Below, piece by piece: positions 37,943-47,220 of a DNA stretch of 64,000 nt; the stretch's first letter is position 1, and the number at the start of each line of letters is the position of its first letter. Source of the stretch: Micromussa lordhowensis (lineage: Eukaryota > Cnidaria > Anthozoa > Scleractinia > Lobophylliidae); assembly GCA_964020085.1 (NCBI GenBank), contig OZ026607.1, forward strand, positions 6,870,779 through 6,934,778, in the 5' to 3' direction. The position numbers and the translations under genes were made by a program. Below the pieces are notes generated by a model. The model had not been told where the DNA came from, did not search any database, and saw nothing but the letters and a program-made list of their open reading frames with translations.

Positions 37943-38476
37943 ACAATCACCTATATTTTATTTATAATCATATACAAACAACTTGAGAATCACCCAAGAA
38001 AATATGACAGTAGTTATTGCCAGTATATCTACGGAGAGACAGGTGCAGGCAAGACAACAGCCTGTAAAAGAGTGCTGAACTGGTTCAGGCAGAACCACCA
38101 GCTAGACTACTACACGAAGATGGGAGGAATCAGTAGATTCTTTGATGGCTACGACTGGGAACCTATCGTCCTCCTTGACGATCCAGTAGAGCCAAGTAAA
38201 ATGACAGATTCTATTGAGTTGGCAGCGATGAAGAACCTCATAAACGAGCACGAGCGATTTGTTGAAATAAAAAACCATAACACCTATGTTTACACATGTC
38301 GTCTTGACTTACTCGAAAATGTTGGAGAAGAAGAAGCAGCAACAACAGTAGCAACAGCAGCAACAACAACAACAACAACATATGGGTACGATGGCTACAT
38401 GATCCTTGATGAGTTGTATAAACATCATGTTACAATTCTGAATTTTATTTCTATTAAAAATTGTATAAACCTATAA
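37943..38476 (+). pseudogene. SF3 (CRESS-Rep-like) helicase fragment fused to a polB scrap
   Basis: An open frame with no early ATG (stop at 37940) reads QYIYGETGAGKTTACKRVL, a Walker A motif. It then reads FFDGYDWEPIVLLDDPVEP, which fits the Walker B region of Rep proteins from CRESS-DNA viruses, and NLINEHERFVEIKNH. After a (CAA)n-type Thr run it continues YGYDGYMILDELYKHHVT. That resembles residues about 485-500 of this element's own PolB (exonuclease motif II), but on the opposite strand and divergent in sequence. The Rep nuclease domain and helicase C-terminus are missing. I read it as a captured, truncated helicase joined to a fragment of another Polinton's polB. Confidence 0.6.
38338..38385. 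repeat. (CAA)n/(GCA)n microsatellite
   Basis: AGCAACAACAGTAGCAACAG-type simple repeat marks the junction between the helicase fragment and the polB scrap. Confidence 0.8.
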
Positions 38477-38507
38477 AAAAGTAATAAAAAACATTTTTTT
38501 AGTCTAT

Positions 38508-41500
38508 TCATTGTTTGTATCCATAGGGATAAGATTTAAAAGTGTTCATGTCTAAGATGCGTTTGTCGAAGACCAACTTGTACTGTTTGTCTTGTTCCAC
38601 GGTCTTGATCTTCTTGGTGGCTGGCTCTCGTACGATTTTATGAGGATTGTTTAATGTTAAAGTACGTGTTTCGTTTTCAGGTTCTAAAATTTCAGTTAGA
38701 ACCAAGTCTTTCATACTTGTGAAATTCAGGACTTGTTGCCCTCGAGTGTTGAGTGTGAATCCTCTGACTTTACAACAGGTTTCTCCATTTTTGGTAACAT
38801 AGGCGTAATTCTTGGGTCCAGCTGCTACAAATTCTTGAATATGATCCCCTTCTTGTAACTCCGAGGTGAATTCTCCCAAGTAGTTTCCAACAGTAATACA
38901 GGGTTGACCAGGTTTCCATACGTACACCACTGAATCTGTGTCAAAGTACAATACCTGTTCTTGTAATTGGTCTAATGCCTCATAGAGTTTGAGTCTTGCG
39001 TAACATGTTGTGAAACAGGCAATGAAAATGTTCACATTGATTTGAATGGGATCACACTCTTGCTGAAATGAATGAAATATTTCTACCATTTCTTCATTCA
39101 TAATTTCGATCCTGTGAATGAGTTGACTGTCATCTTGTAGGATCTGAAAGAAAAGGTCAGGTTTGTCACAAGTAGTTACTTGCGTGAGATTGGATCGTTG
39201 TCCAAACTTGCCCCAGAATGAATTTAACATCAATTTTGCCAGTTGTCGTTTTCCAGGATTTTTACAGATTTTATGTGGCTCGAGTTGAATCTTTTCATGC
39301 TTTTGGTAATCAGTCACATACTTGGCTCGATCTTCCTCTGTTTGACATTCACCAGGCCATCCTGAAGCTTCCTGCTTTAACTTTAAGAAGGTGTCAATGT
39401 ATTTTCTGAAAAGATCTGTGGATTTTTCTTTAAAGTGCCATACTTCGTAAATGTACTTTATTGTATAGCCTTTGTCAATGGCTTTGTTCAATTCTGGAGT
39501 GCACCAAGTACCTGTTAGAGTTCTTTCCTCAAGAGTGTGATTGCAATGCATGTTTCGTTCGCGTATGGGTTTGACGGATTCTGTTTCCACACATGTTCTA
39601 CACAGAGGAAATGTTAGTTTTTTTCCTTGTCTGTATGGCAATACAGGGTGATAGAGTTCATAGGGTGGAAGAATGTCACATTTGATTACACCAAAGTAGC
39701 GGTCGATATTTGTTGTCTTGGGTTGATCAATGAATTCTGGATGACCAATGGGATATTCCATATTCTTGTTCGCCCATGGATAAAGTGATGTCACATCCAT
39801 GTAATGGATTTCTTCGTCCTCTTTCACCTTGTGATGAAGCCATATTGCATTGGTGCGTCCACCGAAAAAGGCATCCCGTGGATTCAATGCGGTGGTCAAC
39901 TTTAATTTGGAAACAAAGTTTCCAATGTCTTGATTGTTTTTTTTGAGATCATTCCATTGACATTCCCACATTTCAATCACTGTATAGCCTAGCTCTTGAA
40001 GTTTTTCTACTTTTTGTTTCGTTTGCAATCTGACCATGTGCATGGATTTATTGTTGTGCTTGGGGTGATTTTGTTGACGATTTGGAAAGCATTCAAGACA
40101 ACCATGGTAAAAGCACCCCTGAAATTCATACACTGTTTTGGTTTGCTCGTCGTAGCCATCCACTAAAAAGTCATTGAAAGCTCCATGTTTGAGACGCCTT
40201 TCACCGCGGTTCCTTGCATGCGCTATTCGAGGGGTTTGTTCTTCATGTTTTAGTTTATTTTCTTCCCAATACAACCATTCGAGGGCAATCATGGATTGAA
40301 TATGTGCGGGTCTCCACCCGTACATAGGTTCAATGGCAATTTTGTTTTCTGGCATCCAGTTTCTTCGGTAGGCCACATTACACGCCGAGGCAATGGTGAT
40401 GCAGTGACGCATAGGATTGAATCCAATCATAGCTTTAAATTCTCTTTGAAAATTCATACACCCTTCTTTGAGAAGGCGCACGTCTGATTGACAATACGTC
40501 AACAGTTCTTGTTGAAAGTCAAACATGTAATTGGCTTTGACTTTACTTTCATGCCATTTCAAAAATTCCTCTCGCTTGCTGGGAGACATGCCGTCAGGGT
40601 CGTAGTAGTGGACGTCTGGAATGGGTCCTTTGTAATTCTGATTTTCTACCGTGTTGAAAAAATGTGGGAAGAATCCTTTCTTCAGTTCTTTCAAACCAAA
40701 TGTTTTGGGAAAGTTTGCCAATGCCATAGGAAAAAAATTCATTGAATCAATGAATTTCACATTGGGTAATTGAGCACTGAGAATCTTGGCTCCTGTTACA
40801 ATCAGGTTGAGGTTGGTCACATGCTGTCTATAAAGTTCCTCCAAGATGAGGTATCCATCATAGCCTTTGAAATTGTGTGCCACAACAATAACTTTCTCTA
40901 TGTCTTCTTGATTGGCAACGGAATGCACCCATTTCAGGAATTCTTCTAAACAGGTATCTCCATAAAACGAGTGTTTTTCACCATCTTGATCAGTTTCTGC
41001 ACAAACGAGATTGGCAATGTGATTTCCCGTGTCTTGTCTGGCTTCAATGTCAAAATAAACAAATACAGGATGTGTTTCGTTTTCATCATCGTACGCATCT
41101 TCATCTAAGTCAGAGCATTGAATGTAACACTTGTGTTGTTGTAAGTTCACTGTTTTTTTACATGAAAGACATTCATTTTCACCACATACATGCTTTCTAT
41201 TTTTGTTTTTTCCACATTCTGAACATAGTTTGTGTGATTGACACAGACTCTTCTTTTTATGATGATCAGCTGATTGTCCACTGGCAGTACGTATCAAATG
41301 GTTTGTTTGACAAATGGCACCGTAAAATCGTCGATTGCAATAAGTGCATTTGATTTCTGGGACTTCATTTAATTTTCTTTTAAAATCATCACAGTCAACT
41401 TGGTGGCAGGCAAAGCACTTTTTTCCATTACAGTTGTGTTCTTTTATATTGTCGTGAAAGTATCCTCTTTCACAGCTTAAACAAAAATAATTTTTTGAAA

Positions 41501-42320
41501 AAAACCCTGCTAGAGAAGTAATGACATCAAAGTGGGCATCATGCATCAACAGCATAAGTTGCTTCTGTCGTTCAGGACCTTTGTACACGATACTATGTCC
41601 ATGTTCAGCAGAAATAACTATGATTTGATAATCATTTAAGATTGCTTGAAATTGTGCGATTTCTTTGAGTCCACATGGTCCTATAGTGACACCAGCTTGC
41701 GAATGTAATTCTCTTGCTTGCGTTTCTTGACTTTCACGTCCTCTCTTTATGTTATTATATTCAGGGCTGTTGTCTACTTTCGCTCGGGCTGTTACCAGAG
41801 CTCGAGCACAACAAAGTTCATCTTTGTTTTGGATGACGATGACACTTTGTTTCTTTTTAAGTAATTCGGTGTAGTTGTCCATGCCGAATTTCCATCTTCT
41901 TTTTCCTGTACCAGGTTCTGGCATTTTAACGTGTGTGATATCTAATTGTAAAGTGTCATCCACTTCAAAGTTTTCGTTCGAGTTCAACATTTTTGAAATT
42001 TGATTCAAAATTTGTCTCGAAACCCCCATGGTGTCTCTCCATCCACCCACACTGACAGGTGCTGAAGTGTGAGCACTTCGTAAGCGATTCGAACTCAAAT
42101 AAAGTTGAATTCTATCATGATCTGGCAAGTCTTCTATCAAATTGTCTATGGCATCTGTCAATCCTTCTTCAAATTCTCTTACTATGTTAGCATGTCTTGT
42201 AGGTCGTGTTTCTGGTGGGTTGGTCACACGTAGATGATAAGAGGTTCTTCTCAATCCATAGCTTCTTGCTGTTCTGTCTCGGAATTGTTCTAAATTGAAC
42301 TTGAAAAAACTATTAGCCAT
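38508..42320 (-). CDS. polB: Protein-primed family B DNA polymerase
   Basis: Intact 1,270-residue ORF starting MANSFFKFNLEQF. Residues about 280-400 form a Cys/His-rich cluster with several CxxC pairs. The 3'-5' exonuclease follows: ExoI VYFDIEA (about 421), ExoII HNFKGYDGYL (about 482), ExoIII YCQSDVRLL (about 609). Residues about 690-790 (GAFNDFLVDGY, YEFQGCFYHGC, LGYTVIEMWECQW) look like the Vsr/restriction-endonuclease-fold insertion found in Polinton polymerases. Polymerase motifs: A YMDVTSLYPWAN (about 840), B KLMLNSFWGKFG, C YFDTDSVVYV. All catalytic Asp residues are present. The enzyme should replicate the linear element from its ends using a protein primer, which I could not identify. 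It diverges from the 42,540 gene across a shared promoter region. Confidence 0.97.
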   Translation of the reverse strand: MANSFFKFNLEQFRDRTARSYGLRRTSYHLRVTNPPETRPTRHANIVREFEEGLTDAIDNLIEDLPDHDRIQLYLSSNRLRSAHTSAPVSVGGWRDTMGVSRQILNQISKMLNSNENFEVDDTLQLDITHVKMPEPGTGKRRWKFGMDNYTELLKKKQSVIVIQNKDELCCARALVTARAKVDNSPEYNNIKRGRESQETQARELHSQAGVTIGPCGLKEIAQFQAILNDYQIIVISAEHGHSIVYKGPERQKQLMLLMHDAHFDVITSLAGFFSKNYFCLSCERGYFHDNIKEHNCNGKKCFACHQVDCDDFKRKLNEVPEIKCTYCNRRFYGAICQTNHLIRTASGQSADHHKKKSLCQSHKLCSECGKNKNRKHVCGENECLSCKKTVNLQQHKCYIQCSDLDEDAYDDENETHPVFVYFDIEARQDTGNHIANLVCAETDQDGEKHSFYGDTCLEEFLKWVHSVANQEDIEKVIVVAHNFKGYDGYLILEELYRQHVTNLNLIVTGAKILSAQLPNVKFIDSMNFFPMALANFPKTFGLKELKKGFFPHFFNTVENQNYKGPIPDVHYYDPDGMSPSKREEFLKWHESKVKANYMFDFQQELLTYCQSDVRLLKEGCMNFQREFKAMIGFNPMRHCITIASACNVAYRRNWMPENKIAIEPMYGWRPAHIQSMIALEWLYWEENKLKHEEQTPRIAHARNRGERRLKHGAFNDFLVDGYDEQTKTVYEFQGCFYHGCLECFPNRQQNHPKHNNKSMHMVRLQTKQKVEKLQELGYTVIEMWECQWNDLKKNNQDIGNFVSKLKLTTALNPRDAFFGGRTNAIWLHHKVKEDEEIHYMDVTSLYPWANKNMEYPIGHPEFIDQPKTTNIDRYFGVIKCDILPPYELYHPVLPYRQGKKLTFPLCRTCVETESVKPIRERNMHCNHTLEERTLTGTWCTPELNKAIDKGYTIKYIYEVWHFKEKSTDLFRKYIDTFLKLKQEASGWPGECQTEEDRAKYVTDYQKHEKIQLEPHKICKNPGKRQLAKLMLNSFWGKFGQRSNLTQVTTCDKPDLFFQILQDDSQLIHRIEIMNEEMVEIFHSFQQECDPIQINVNIFIACFTTCYARLKLYEALDQLQEQVLYFDTDSVVYVWKPGQPCITVGNYLGEFTSELQEGDHIQEFVAAGPKNYAYVTKNGETCCKVRGFTLNTRGQQVLNFTSMKDLVLTEILEPENETRTLTLNNPHKIVREPATKKIKTVEQDKQYKLVFDKRILDMNTFKSYPYGYKQ

Positions 42321-42365
42321 CTTCTCCTTCTTTTTTTAAATGTGATTTTTTTGAAGATTGTCGAC

Positions 42366-42504
42366 CTGTTTTATAGTATATATTTGTACCATGTGACCTA
42401 TCACGTGACCTCATATTGAGAAGGGGGGATACCCCCCCATCCCCTCAGTAGGTCATGTGACCCTATGACGTAGACATCACGTGTTATATTATTCTTTATA
42501 TAAG
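42366..42504. promoter_or_regulatory. Divergent promoter region 1 (polB / 42540 gene)
   Basis: Holds a TATAAAAC box on the minus strand for polB (about 42369-42377) and TATATAAG at 42497-42504 for the plus gene. Between them lie module M1 (42390-42446: CATGTGACCTATCACGTGA, CATATTGAGAAGGGG, then a GGGGGGATACCCCCCC palindrome) and module M2 (42452-42483: GTCATGTGAC, TATGACGTAGACATCACGTG). Both modules recur at 54179-54275. E-box (CACGTG) and CRE-like (TGACGTA) cores are present. Confidence 0.65.
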
Positions 42505-42539
42505 TATGTAAGTAGTTGACTTCACCGCTTTAATTGAAG

Positions 42540-43082
42540 ATGGGTAGTTTTGTAGATGTTCAGCAAGAAGTGAGAAGAAGTGGGGTCACTATTGAAGAAG
42601 CGATCGATAGCTTAGATGTAGAATGGATCAATCGAATGGAATCCAATGATATACCCATCAAAGATCTTTTGGTAGGAAGAACCATCATGTACCATTTTTC
42701 ACACACGAGCCAACTGCAGATAATGATTCACGAGATCTACTTGTTCATGGATCAAGAGCGGGAAAATTGGACGCGGTCTAAACGTCGTTACCGTCGGATT
42801 GAGAAGGTTTTCGCTATGACGCTGTTCCACGCTATCTGTGCAATAAGAAAGAATTTAATTTGGAACTTGGGGGTAAAACCTCCTGTGGATCGAGCAACAT
42901 TTTTGAGGTTGATGCTCTGTTTCACGTTTGAACCTTTTGTCAATCATTTGAACATACGTCAGAGAAAGAAAGCGAAGCGATATGTCAATCATATTAAACT
43001 TTATTTTCAAGAGTTCAACAAGTTTGAACAAAATGTAATGAAAAGAATGCTTGACGAACAGGACGAATTAATTAATATTTAA
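42540..43082 (+). CDS. Polinton protein of unknown function, 180 aa
   Basis: Starts at the ATG MGSFVDVQQEVRR, about 36 bases after the TATATAAG box. Product is helical and basic in the middle (RSKRRYRRIEKVF) with a hydrophobic segment FAMTLFHAICAI and a long C-terminal helix. I recognise no domain. It is transcribed divergently from polB and shares its promoter region, so early expression is plausible. Confidence 0.6.
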   Translation: MGSFVDVQQEVRRSGVTIEEAIDSLDVEWINRMESNDIPIKDLLVGRTIMYHFSHTSQLQIMIHEIYLFMDQERENWTRSKRRYRRIEKVFAMTLFHAICAIRKNLIWNLGVKPPVDRATFLRLMLCFTFEPFVNHLNIRQRKKAKRYVNHIKLYFQEFNKFEQNVMKRMLDEQDELINI

Positions 43083-43125
43083 GATCAGCGACACTCTTTA
43101 CAAAAAAGTGTAAATGGTTTTTTCA

Positions 43126-43839
43126 TTAAACTTGGTTGAACTTTTCTTGTAGTCGTTGAGTTCTTATTGTAAAAGGGACATCAGCCCACTGAAAAAAGCG
43201 ACATCCATCATTATCCCTACAAGCGAAATAGGGCCTTTCAAAGTTACTTGCAGATTTACTGACACGTAGTGAAGCTTGATTGTTGCATTCACATTTGATT
43301 GCTCCTTGTAGTTTCTTGTACACTGCATGAATCTTTGTGTGGATAATGTTCATGTAAGGTATTATCTCATCAATGTCAGTGAATAATCCACAAGGTACCA
43401 GCTGGCACTTCACGTATGTTTTCTTGTTAGATCTGGCCTCAAAGGTGCTGAGGTTCACTTGGTGGAATGGACACACATTGATATCATATTGTTTCACTTC
43501 CGAGAATGTCAATCTTGGAGCTGGAATGATTGGTGGTGGTGTGATGTGTGTGGTAACTGCTGTATTGGGTGGACCAGAAATCATTTCATCCAGTAAATTG
43601 ACCATGGCTTGCTCATGTTCAAAGTCGAGTGATGGAAGAAATGTGTCTGTGGTGACTAATGGTAACGGTTCTTCTACCACACTCAATGGAATGGTGGTTG
43701 TTGTTGGTGTTTCTGCTTTCTTTAAAGATGGATGGCTTTCTTCTTCTTTTTTACTTCTTTTGATTTTTTTTTTCTTCTCTTTTTCAACGGGGGGCATAGT
43801 CTCTACCAATCTTTTCATCGCTGACAATGATTTACTCAT
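43126..43839 (-). CDS. GRF zinc-finger protein
   Basis: 237 residues. The N-terminus is Lys-rich (EKEKKKKIKRSKKEEE) and Pro/Thr-rich. A Cys/His segment follows (CPFHQVNLSTFEARSNK ... CQLVPCGLF). The C-terminus has a GRF-type zinc finger: CECNNQASLRVSKSASN, then ERPYFACRDNDGCRFFQWAD. GRF fingers in TOP3A, APE2 and NEIL3 bind single-stranded nucleic acid, so a replication or transcription role is inferred. Its ATG overlaps the stop of the upstream minus-strand gene (ATGA at 43836-43839). Confidence 0.75.
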   Translation of the reverse strand: MSKSLSAMKRLVETMPPVEKEKKKKIKRSKKEEESHPSLKKAETPTTTTIPLSVVEEPLPLVTTDTFLPSLDFEHEQAMVNLLDEMISGPPNTAVTTHITPPPIIPAPRLTFSEVKQYDINVCPFHQVNLSTFEARSNKKTYVKCQLVPCGLFTDIDEIIPYMNIIHTKIHAVYKKLQGAIKCECNNQASLRVSKSASNFERPYFACRDNDGCRFFQWADVPFTIRTQRLQEKFNQV

Positions 43840-44498
43840 CTTGAATCCCGCATCGAAGAGAGCGAACTGAGGTCTGACATCGATTTATATGTGCTAGATT
43901 GTTTCCCGATAGACATTGTTGGCGTCATATCAATTTCATCCAATCCGCGCCAGTACGAGCAATCGATTGATTGACATCTTGACCAATTGAATATGTCATC
44001 AATGTCTTGGTGAATGAATCCTAAGAGCTCATAAGTGAATACCATACCTTGTTTGTTGAATGACACGATTTCTGTCAAGATTGCTTCCGTCATCTTTTCA
44101 GAAGACATCATTTTTCTGACAAATTCACAATCTTCTTCATTCCAGGGAGTATGCATTATACCATACTCAATCAACATTTTCTTCCATGTGTCATAGATCT
44201 CGTCAAATTTCAATCTTTGTAATCCTCTCCAAATTTTGTGCTGTAACTCAGTTGCTTGTTGAATGCTTTCTATGGAAAAAACAGCATGGTTTTTTGGTTC
44301 AAGGTCTTCTTTACTGTGAATGACTTTTAGGATAGCCATGATCCAATATTTCTTCCATTGAGTTTCATGTAAACTATTATAAAAGGCGCTTCTGTATACT
44401 ATACCCCCATCTCTTCGTATAGGTTCTTCTGTGTCAACAAAAATGGGTTTTTTAAAAGGTTCTTCAAAATGACACATGGTTGGAGTAGAATTACCCAT
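43836..44498 (-). CDS. Polinton protein of unknown function, 220 aa
   Basis: I start at the ATG for MGNSTPTMCHFEE; the frame is open another 20 codons upstream but the extension lies in the promoter. Mostly helical, with WKKYWIMAILKVIH and IEYGIMHTPWNEEDCEFV. No family recognised. Followed without a gap by the GRF finger gene, so the two are probably co-transcribed. Confidence 0.55.
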   Translation of the reverse strand: MGNSTPTMCHFEEPFKKPIFVDTEEPIRRDGGIVYRSAFYNSLHETQWKKYWIMAILKVIHSKEDLEPKNHAVFSIESIQQATELQHKIWRGLQRLKFDEIYDTWKKMLIEYGIMHTPWNEEDCEFVRKMMSSEKMTEAILTEIVSFNKQGMVFTYELLGFIHQDIDDIFNWSRCQSIDCSYWRGLDEIDMTPTMSIGKQSSTYKSMSDLSSLSSMRDSR

Positions 44499-44581
44499 GT
44501 AATAAGAAATAAAAATAAAAAAATCATTCGTTTTATAGCATTCAGTGAAGTCAATCAAATGTGATTGACAGTTCGTTTACA

Positions 44582-44590
44582 TATAAAAAA
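44582..44590 (+). promoter_or_regulatory. TATA box for the integrase operon-like block
   Basis: TATAAAAAA lies between divergent genes; a TGTGATTGACAG phrase just upstream resembles AGTGATTGACAG at 58496. Confidence 0.45.
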
Positions 44591-44632
44591 ATGGTATGGT
44601 ATGTTGTTATTCAATTCATGTTTGCTGTTATT

Positions 44633-44989
44633 ATGGCACGAGTGAAGAATACTACGAAGGAGTGGATGTGGAAACGTATTTGGAATGGTATGGATGGTGA
44701 TAGTGTTTACTCGGTTTGGAAAAATGAGGAGGATGATTCTACAGTGATTTTGTTTGATCCTAAAGCAGTTTTTACAGACCAAATACAAGATACTACATCA
44801 GAGTTCACTATGTATCATTTTATTGCTCACATGGAAAACATGCGGATGAAGTTACCAGAAGAAGATTTTATCAATCACAAAGAGTGGGTATTTAACAAGT
44901 ACCCAAACAAGGTTCCCACTTTTAGGCAACTTCTTAGAGGATTAGTTAATTGTTTGTTGACCTGTGTGGCTAGATCGTTTTTAAGATGA
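44633..44989 (+). CDS. Small protein upstream of integrase
   Basis: I prefer the ATG at 44633 (MARVKNTTKEWMW), about 43 bases past the TATA-like box; an earlier in-frame ATG at 44591 sits directly against that box. The product is about 118 residues and Trp-rich (KEWMWKRIW, VYSVWKNEE) with no recognised domain. Its stop overlaps the integrase start as ATGA, suggesting coupled translation or a shared mRNA. Confidence 0.5.
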   Translation: MARVKNTTKEWMWKRIWNGMDGDSVYSVWKNEEDDSTVILFDPKAVFTDQIQDTTSEFTMYHFIAHMENMRMKLPEEDFINHKEWVFNKYPNKVPTFRQLLRGLVNCLLTCVARSFLR

Positions 44990-46068
44990 GTGCTAAAAAG
45001 AAGAAAAGATTGGATACATTACAAAGAAAAGTGATGAAAGTTTACTATGACCCGGCAAATCCTGGTAGTTATGGTGGAGTGGATCGGTTGAGAAAAGCTA
45101 CAGGATTATCGCTGAAAAAAATACAACCTATTTTGAGACGAAACTTAACTTACACTCTTCACAAGCCCGTACGGCGCAAGTACAGCACAAATCCTACAGT
45201 TGCGTTATCCATCGATCATCAATGGGCAGCAGATTTAGTAGACATCAAGAATCTCAGTAAAGAAAATAAAGGATTCAAGTATTTACTAACTGTGATTGAC
45301 GTATTGAGTAAGTACGCATGGGTGGTTCCATTAAAGAACAAGACAGGTGCAGAACAAAAACGTGGATTTGAGTCTATTTTGAAAGAAGGACGTAAACCTA
45401 TTCAACTTCAAACAGACAAAGGTAGTGAATTTTACAACAAGACATTTCAAGCTTTTTTAAAAGACCAAGGTATTCATCATTTCAGTACTCAAGGTGAAAC
45501 CAAAGCATCGACTGTAGAACGATTTAACAGAACCCTAAAAGAACGGATGTATCGTGCTTTCACAGCCAACAACACTCTAAAATACTTGTGGATGTTACCT
45601 GATCTTGTCAAGAGTTACAATGCGTCCGTTCATGGTTCTATTAAAATGGCACCAGAAAATGTGAACATGTCCAATGATGAAAAAGTTTGGAAAACCTTGT
45701 ACAAGAAAAAACTAAGTCAACGTCCCGTGTATAAATTCTTGCCTGGAGATAAAGTGAGAATCAGTAAAGTGAAACGCACATTCAAAAAAGGCTATCTACC
45801 AGGTTGGACAGAAGAAATCTTTATTATTGATCGTATTCTAAATTTACCAGTACCAGCGTACCGAATAAAAGAATACGATGAAACGCCCGTGGAAGGTGCA
45901 TTTTACGAACCAGAATTGCAAAAAGTCAATATAAAAGAAGATGATTTTTTCAGAATTGAAAAAGTATTAAAGCGACGCGGTGATAAAGTTCTCGTTCAAT
46001 GGAAAGGTTGGCCTAGTAAGTACAACAGCTGGATTGAGCGTAAGCAACTGGTATTACCACCATCATGA
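44986..46068 (+). CDS. int: Polinton retroviral-type integrase with chromodomain
   Basis: 360 residues. A basic N-terminus and the segment YYDPANPGSYGGVDRLRKAT are followed by the rve catalytic core: first Asp in DHQWAADLVD, second in LQTDKGSEFYN, Glu in STVERFNRTLKE about 33 residues later. All three are present. An SH3-like region (FLPGDKVRISKV) and a C-terminal chromodomain (FFRIEKVLKRRGD, then VQWKGWPSKYNSWIE) follow; chromodomains direct integration to methylated histone tails. It should cut and join the element ends, giving the 6-bp duplications seen. ATG overlaps the previous stop and its own stop overlaps the next ATG. Confidence 0.95.
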   Translation: MSAKKKKRLDTLQRKVMKVYYDPANPGSYGGVDRLRKATGLSLKKIQPILRRNLTYTLHKPVRRKYSTNPTVALSIDHQWAADLVDIKNLSKENKGFKYLLTVIDVLSKYAWVVPLKNKTGAEQKRGFESILKEGRKPIQLQTDKGSEFYNKTFQAFLKDQGIHHFSTQGETKASTVERFNRTLKERMYRAFTANNTLKYLWMLPDLVKSYNASVHGSIKMAPENVNMSNDEKVWKTLYKKKLSQRPVYKFLPGDKVRISKVKRTFKKGYLPGWTEEIFIIDRILNLPVPAYRIKEYDETPVEGAFYEPELQKVNIKEDDFFRIEKVLKRRGDKVLVQWKGWPSKYNSWIERKQLVLPPS

Positions 46069-47183
46069 CTTTTACTATAACATTACCAAGTGACGCAAGT
46101 ACCAGTATCTTTCCAGATAATAAAACCAATAACTACAAAGTCAAACTGGTCAATGAAATTCGATTAACAGAAGATGATTGGGAAGTGGCACTTCAAACGA
46201 TTTCATTTCCAGACACAGAATCAGTGCTTAAAAGTTCCCTGCTTGGAAAGTATCCGTTTGTACAAAAGGTAGTTACACACTTTTCTGGTACATTCGGCGA
46301 AAACGCTGATGGTTCACCTAATCTTGAAGATCCAATTGGTTTGGCTAATAATGCATTTTATGTACGTGAGTCTATTTTGGATCTAGCAGACAACCCAGTC
46401 AGAGATGGATTGTCATTTTGGAAAAAGATAATTCAAAGGACCAACTATGAATTCAATAACGGTCTACAACCTGACGAATTATTTACCAATGTCACTGGGG
46501 ATACAGGAATGCCTACTTACAAATGGGTGGAACGTGGAAATCAATTTGATTTGATGATAGACAATGACTCACTTCATTTATTAAATGAAGGTTCTTACAC
46601 AGACATTAGTCTACCCTTAGCAGAGGCTTTTGGATTAGTCAAAGAAGCTCGTGATTTTCGTGGAAATAGTTTCTGGATTCTCGGTGAATCCATTGAACTA
46701 ATACATACTACTAAGCGAGGACGTAAAGTACCGGATCCTGCAGCATATGGTGTGGTAGACGTCCCTGGAAATCGTCGTGGAAGGTTTTGGAAAGTGATGA
46801 CAGACGTTGCGACGGTTATGGGTAGACAAGATTATCTAAGACTTTATGGATTTTGTAATTGGTACATCACAGACATCAATTCCAATTTCGAGAGAATCTT
46901 TGGAAATGAAACTCGAACATTGTTCATTTACACCGACGTCGCTCAACCACAGATCGTGGGTGGAAAGCAAACAGACATGATCAGAGAAGTCGTGTACACT
47001 AACAAGTTTAAAGGGCGTAGTCAATTTGAACCGTTACATTTACAGTTCATTCCCATCAGAAAGAACGTCTTTGACACCATTGAAGTAGCTGTTAGTGAAG
47101 CAGATGGACAATTAGCGGATATTAGAGGTGGTTCAACAATTTTGACATTACTATTCAAACGGAGAAGTGAAAAATTGCTATAA
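46065..47183 (+). CDS. Putative minor capsid (penton-like) protein
   Basis: 372 residues beginning MTFTITLPSDASTSIFPDN, followed by WEVALQTISFP. This N-terminus is a recurrent signature of a Polinton/adintovirus virion protein that I believe corresponds to the minor capsid or penton component, though a spike role is possible. The C-terminal IRGGSTILTLLFKR contains an IxGG-x sequence matching the adenain-type cleavage consensus. Placed directly after integrase with an ATGA overlap. Confidence 0.55.
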   Translation: MTFTITLPSDASTSIFPDNKTNNYKVKLVNEIRLTEDDWEVALQTISFPDTESVLKSSLLGKYPFVQKVVTHFSGTFGENADGSPNLEDPIGLANNAFYVRESILDLADNPVRDGLSFWKKIIQRTNYEFNNGLQPDELFTNVTGDTGMPTYKWVERGNQFDLMIDNDSLHLLNEGSYTDISLPLAEAFGLVKEARDFRGNSFWILGESIELIHTTKRGRKVPDPAAYGVVDVPGNRRGRFWKVMTDVATVMGRQDYLRLYGFCNWYITDINSNFERIFGNETRTLFIYTDVAQPQIVGGKQTDMIREVVYTNKFKGRSQFEPLHLQFIPIRKNVFDTIEVAVSEADGQLADIRGGSTILTLLFKRRSEKLL

Positions 47184-47220
47184 AAGAAGAAGATACAGGA
47201 TTACGATATTATTTGAAATC

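Noticed and set aside
38072..38476. Complete functional helicase gene
   Set aside because: There is no ATG upstream of Walker A, the Rep nuclease domain and the C-terminal helicase motif are missing, and the end is polB-derived.
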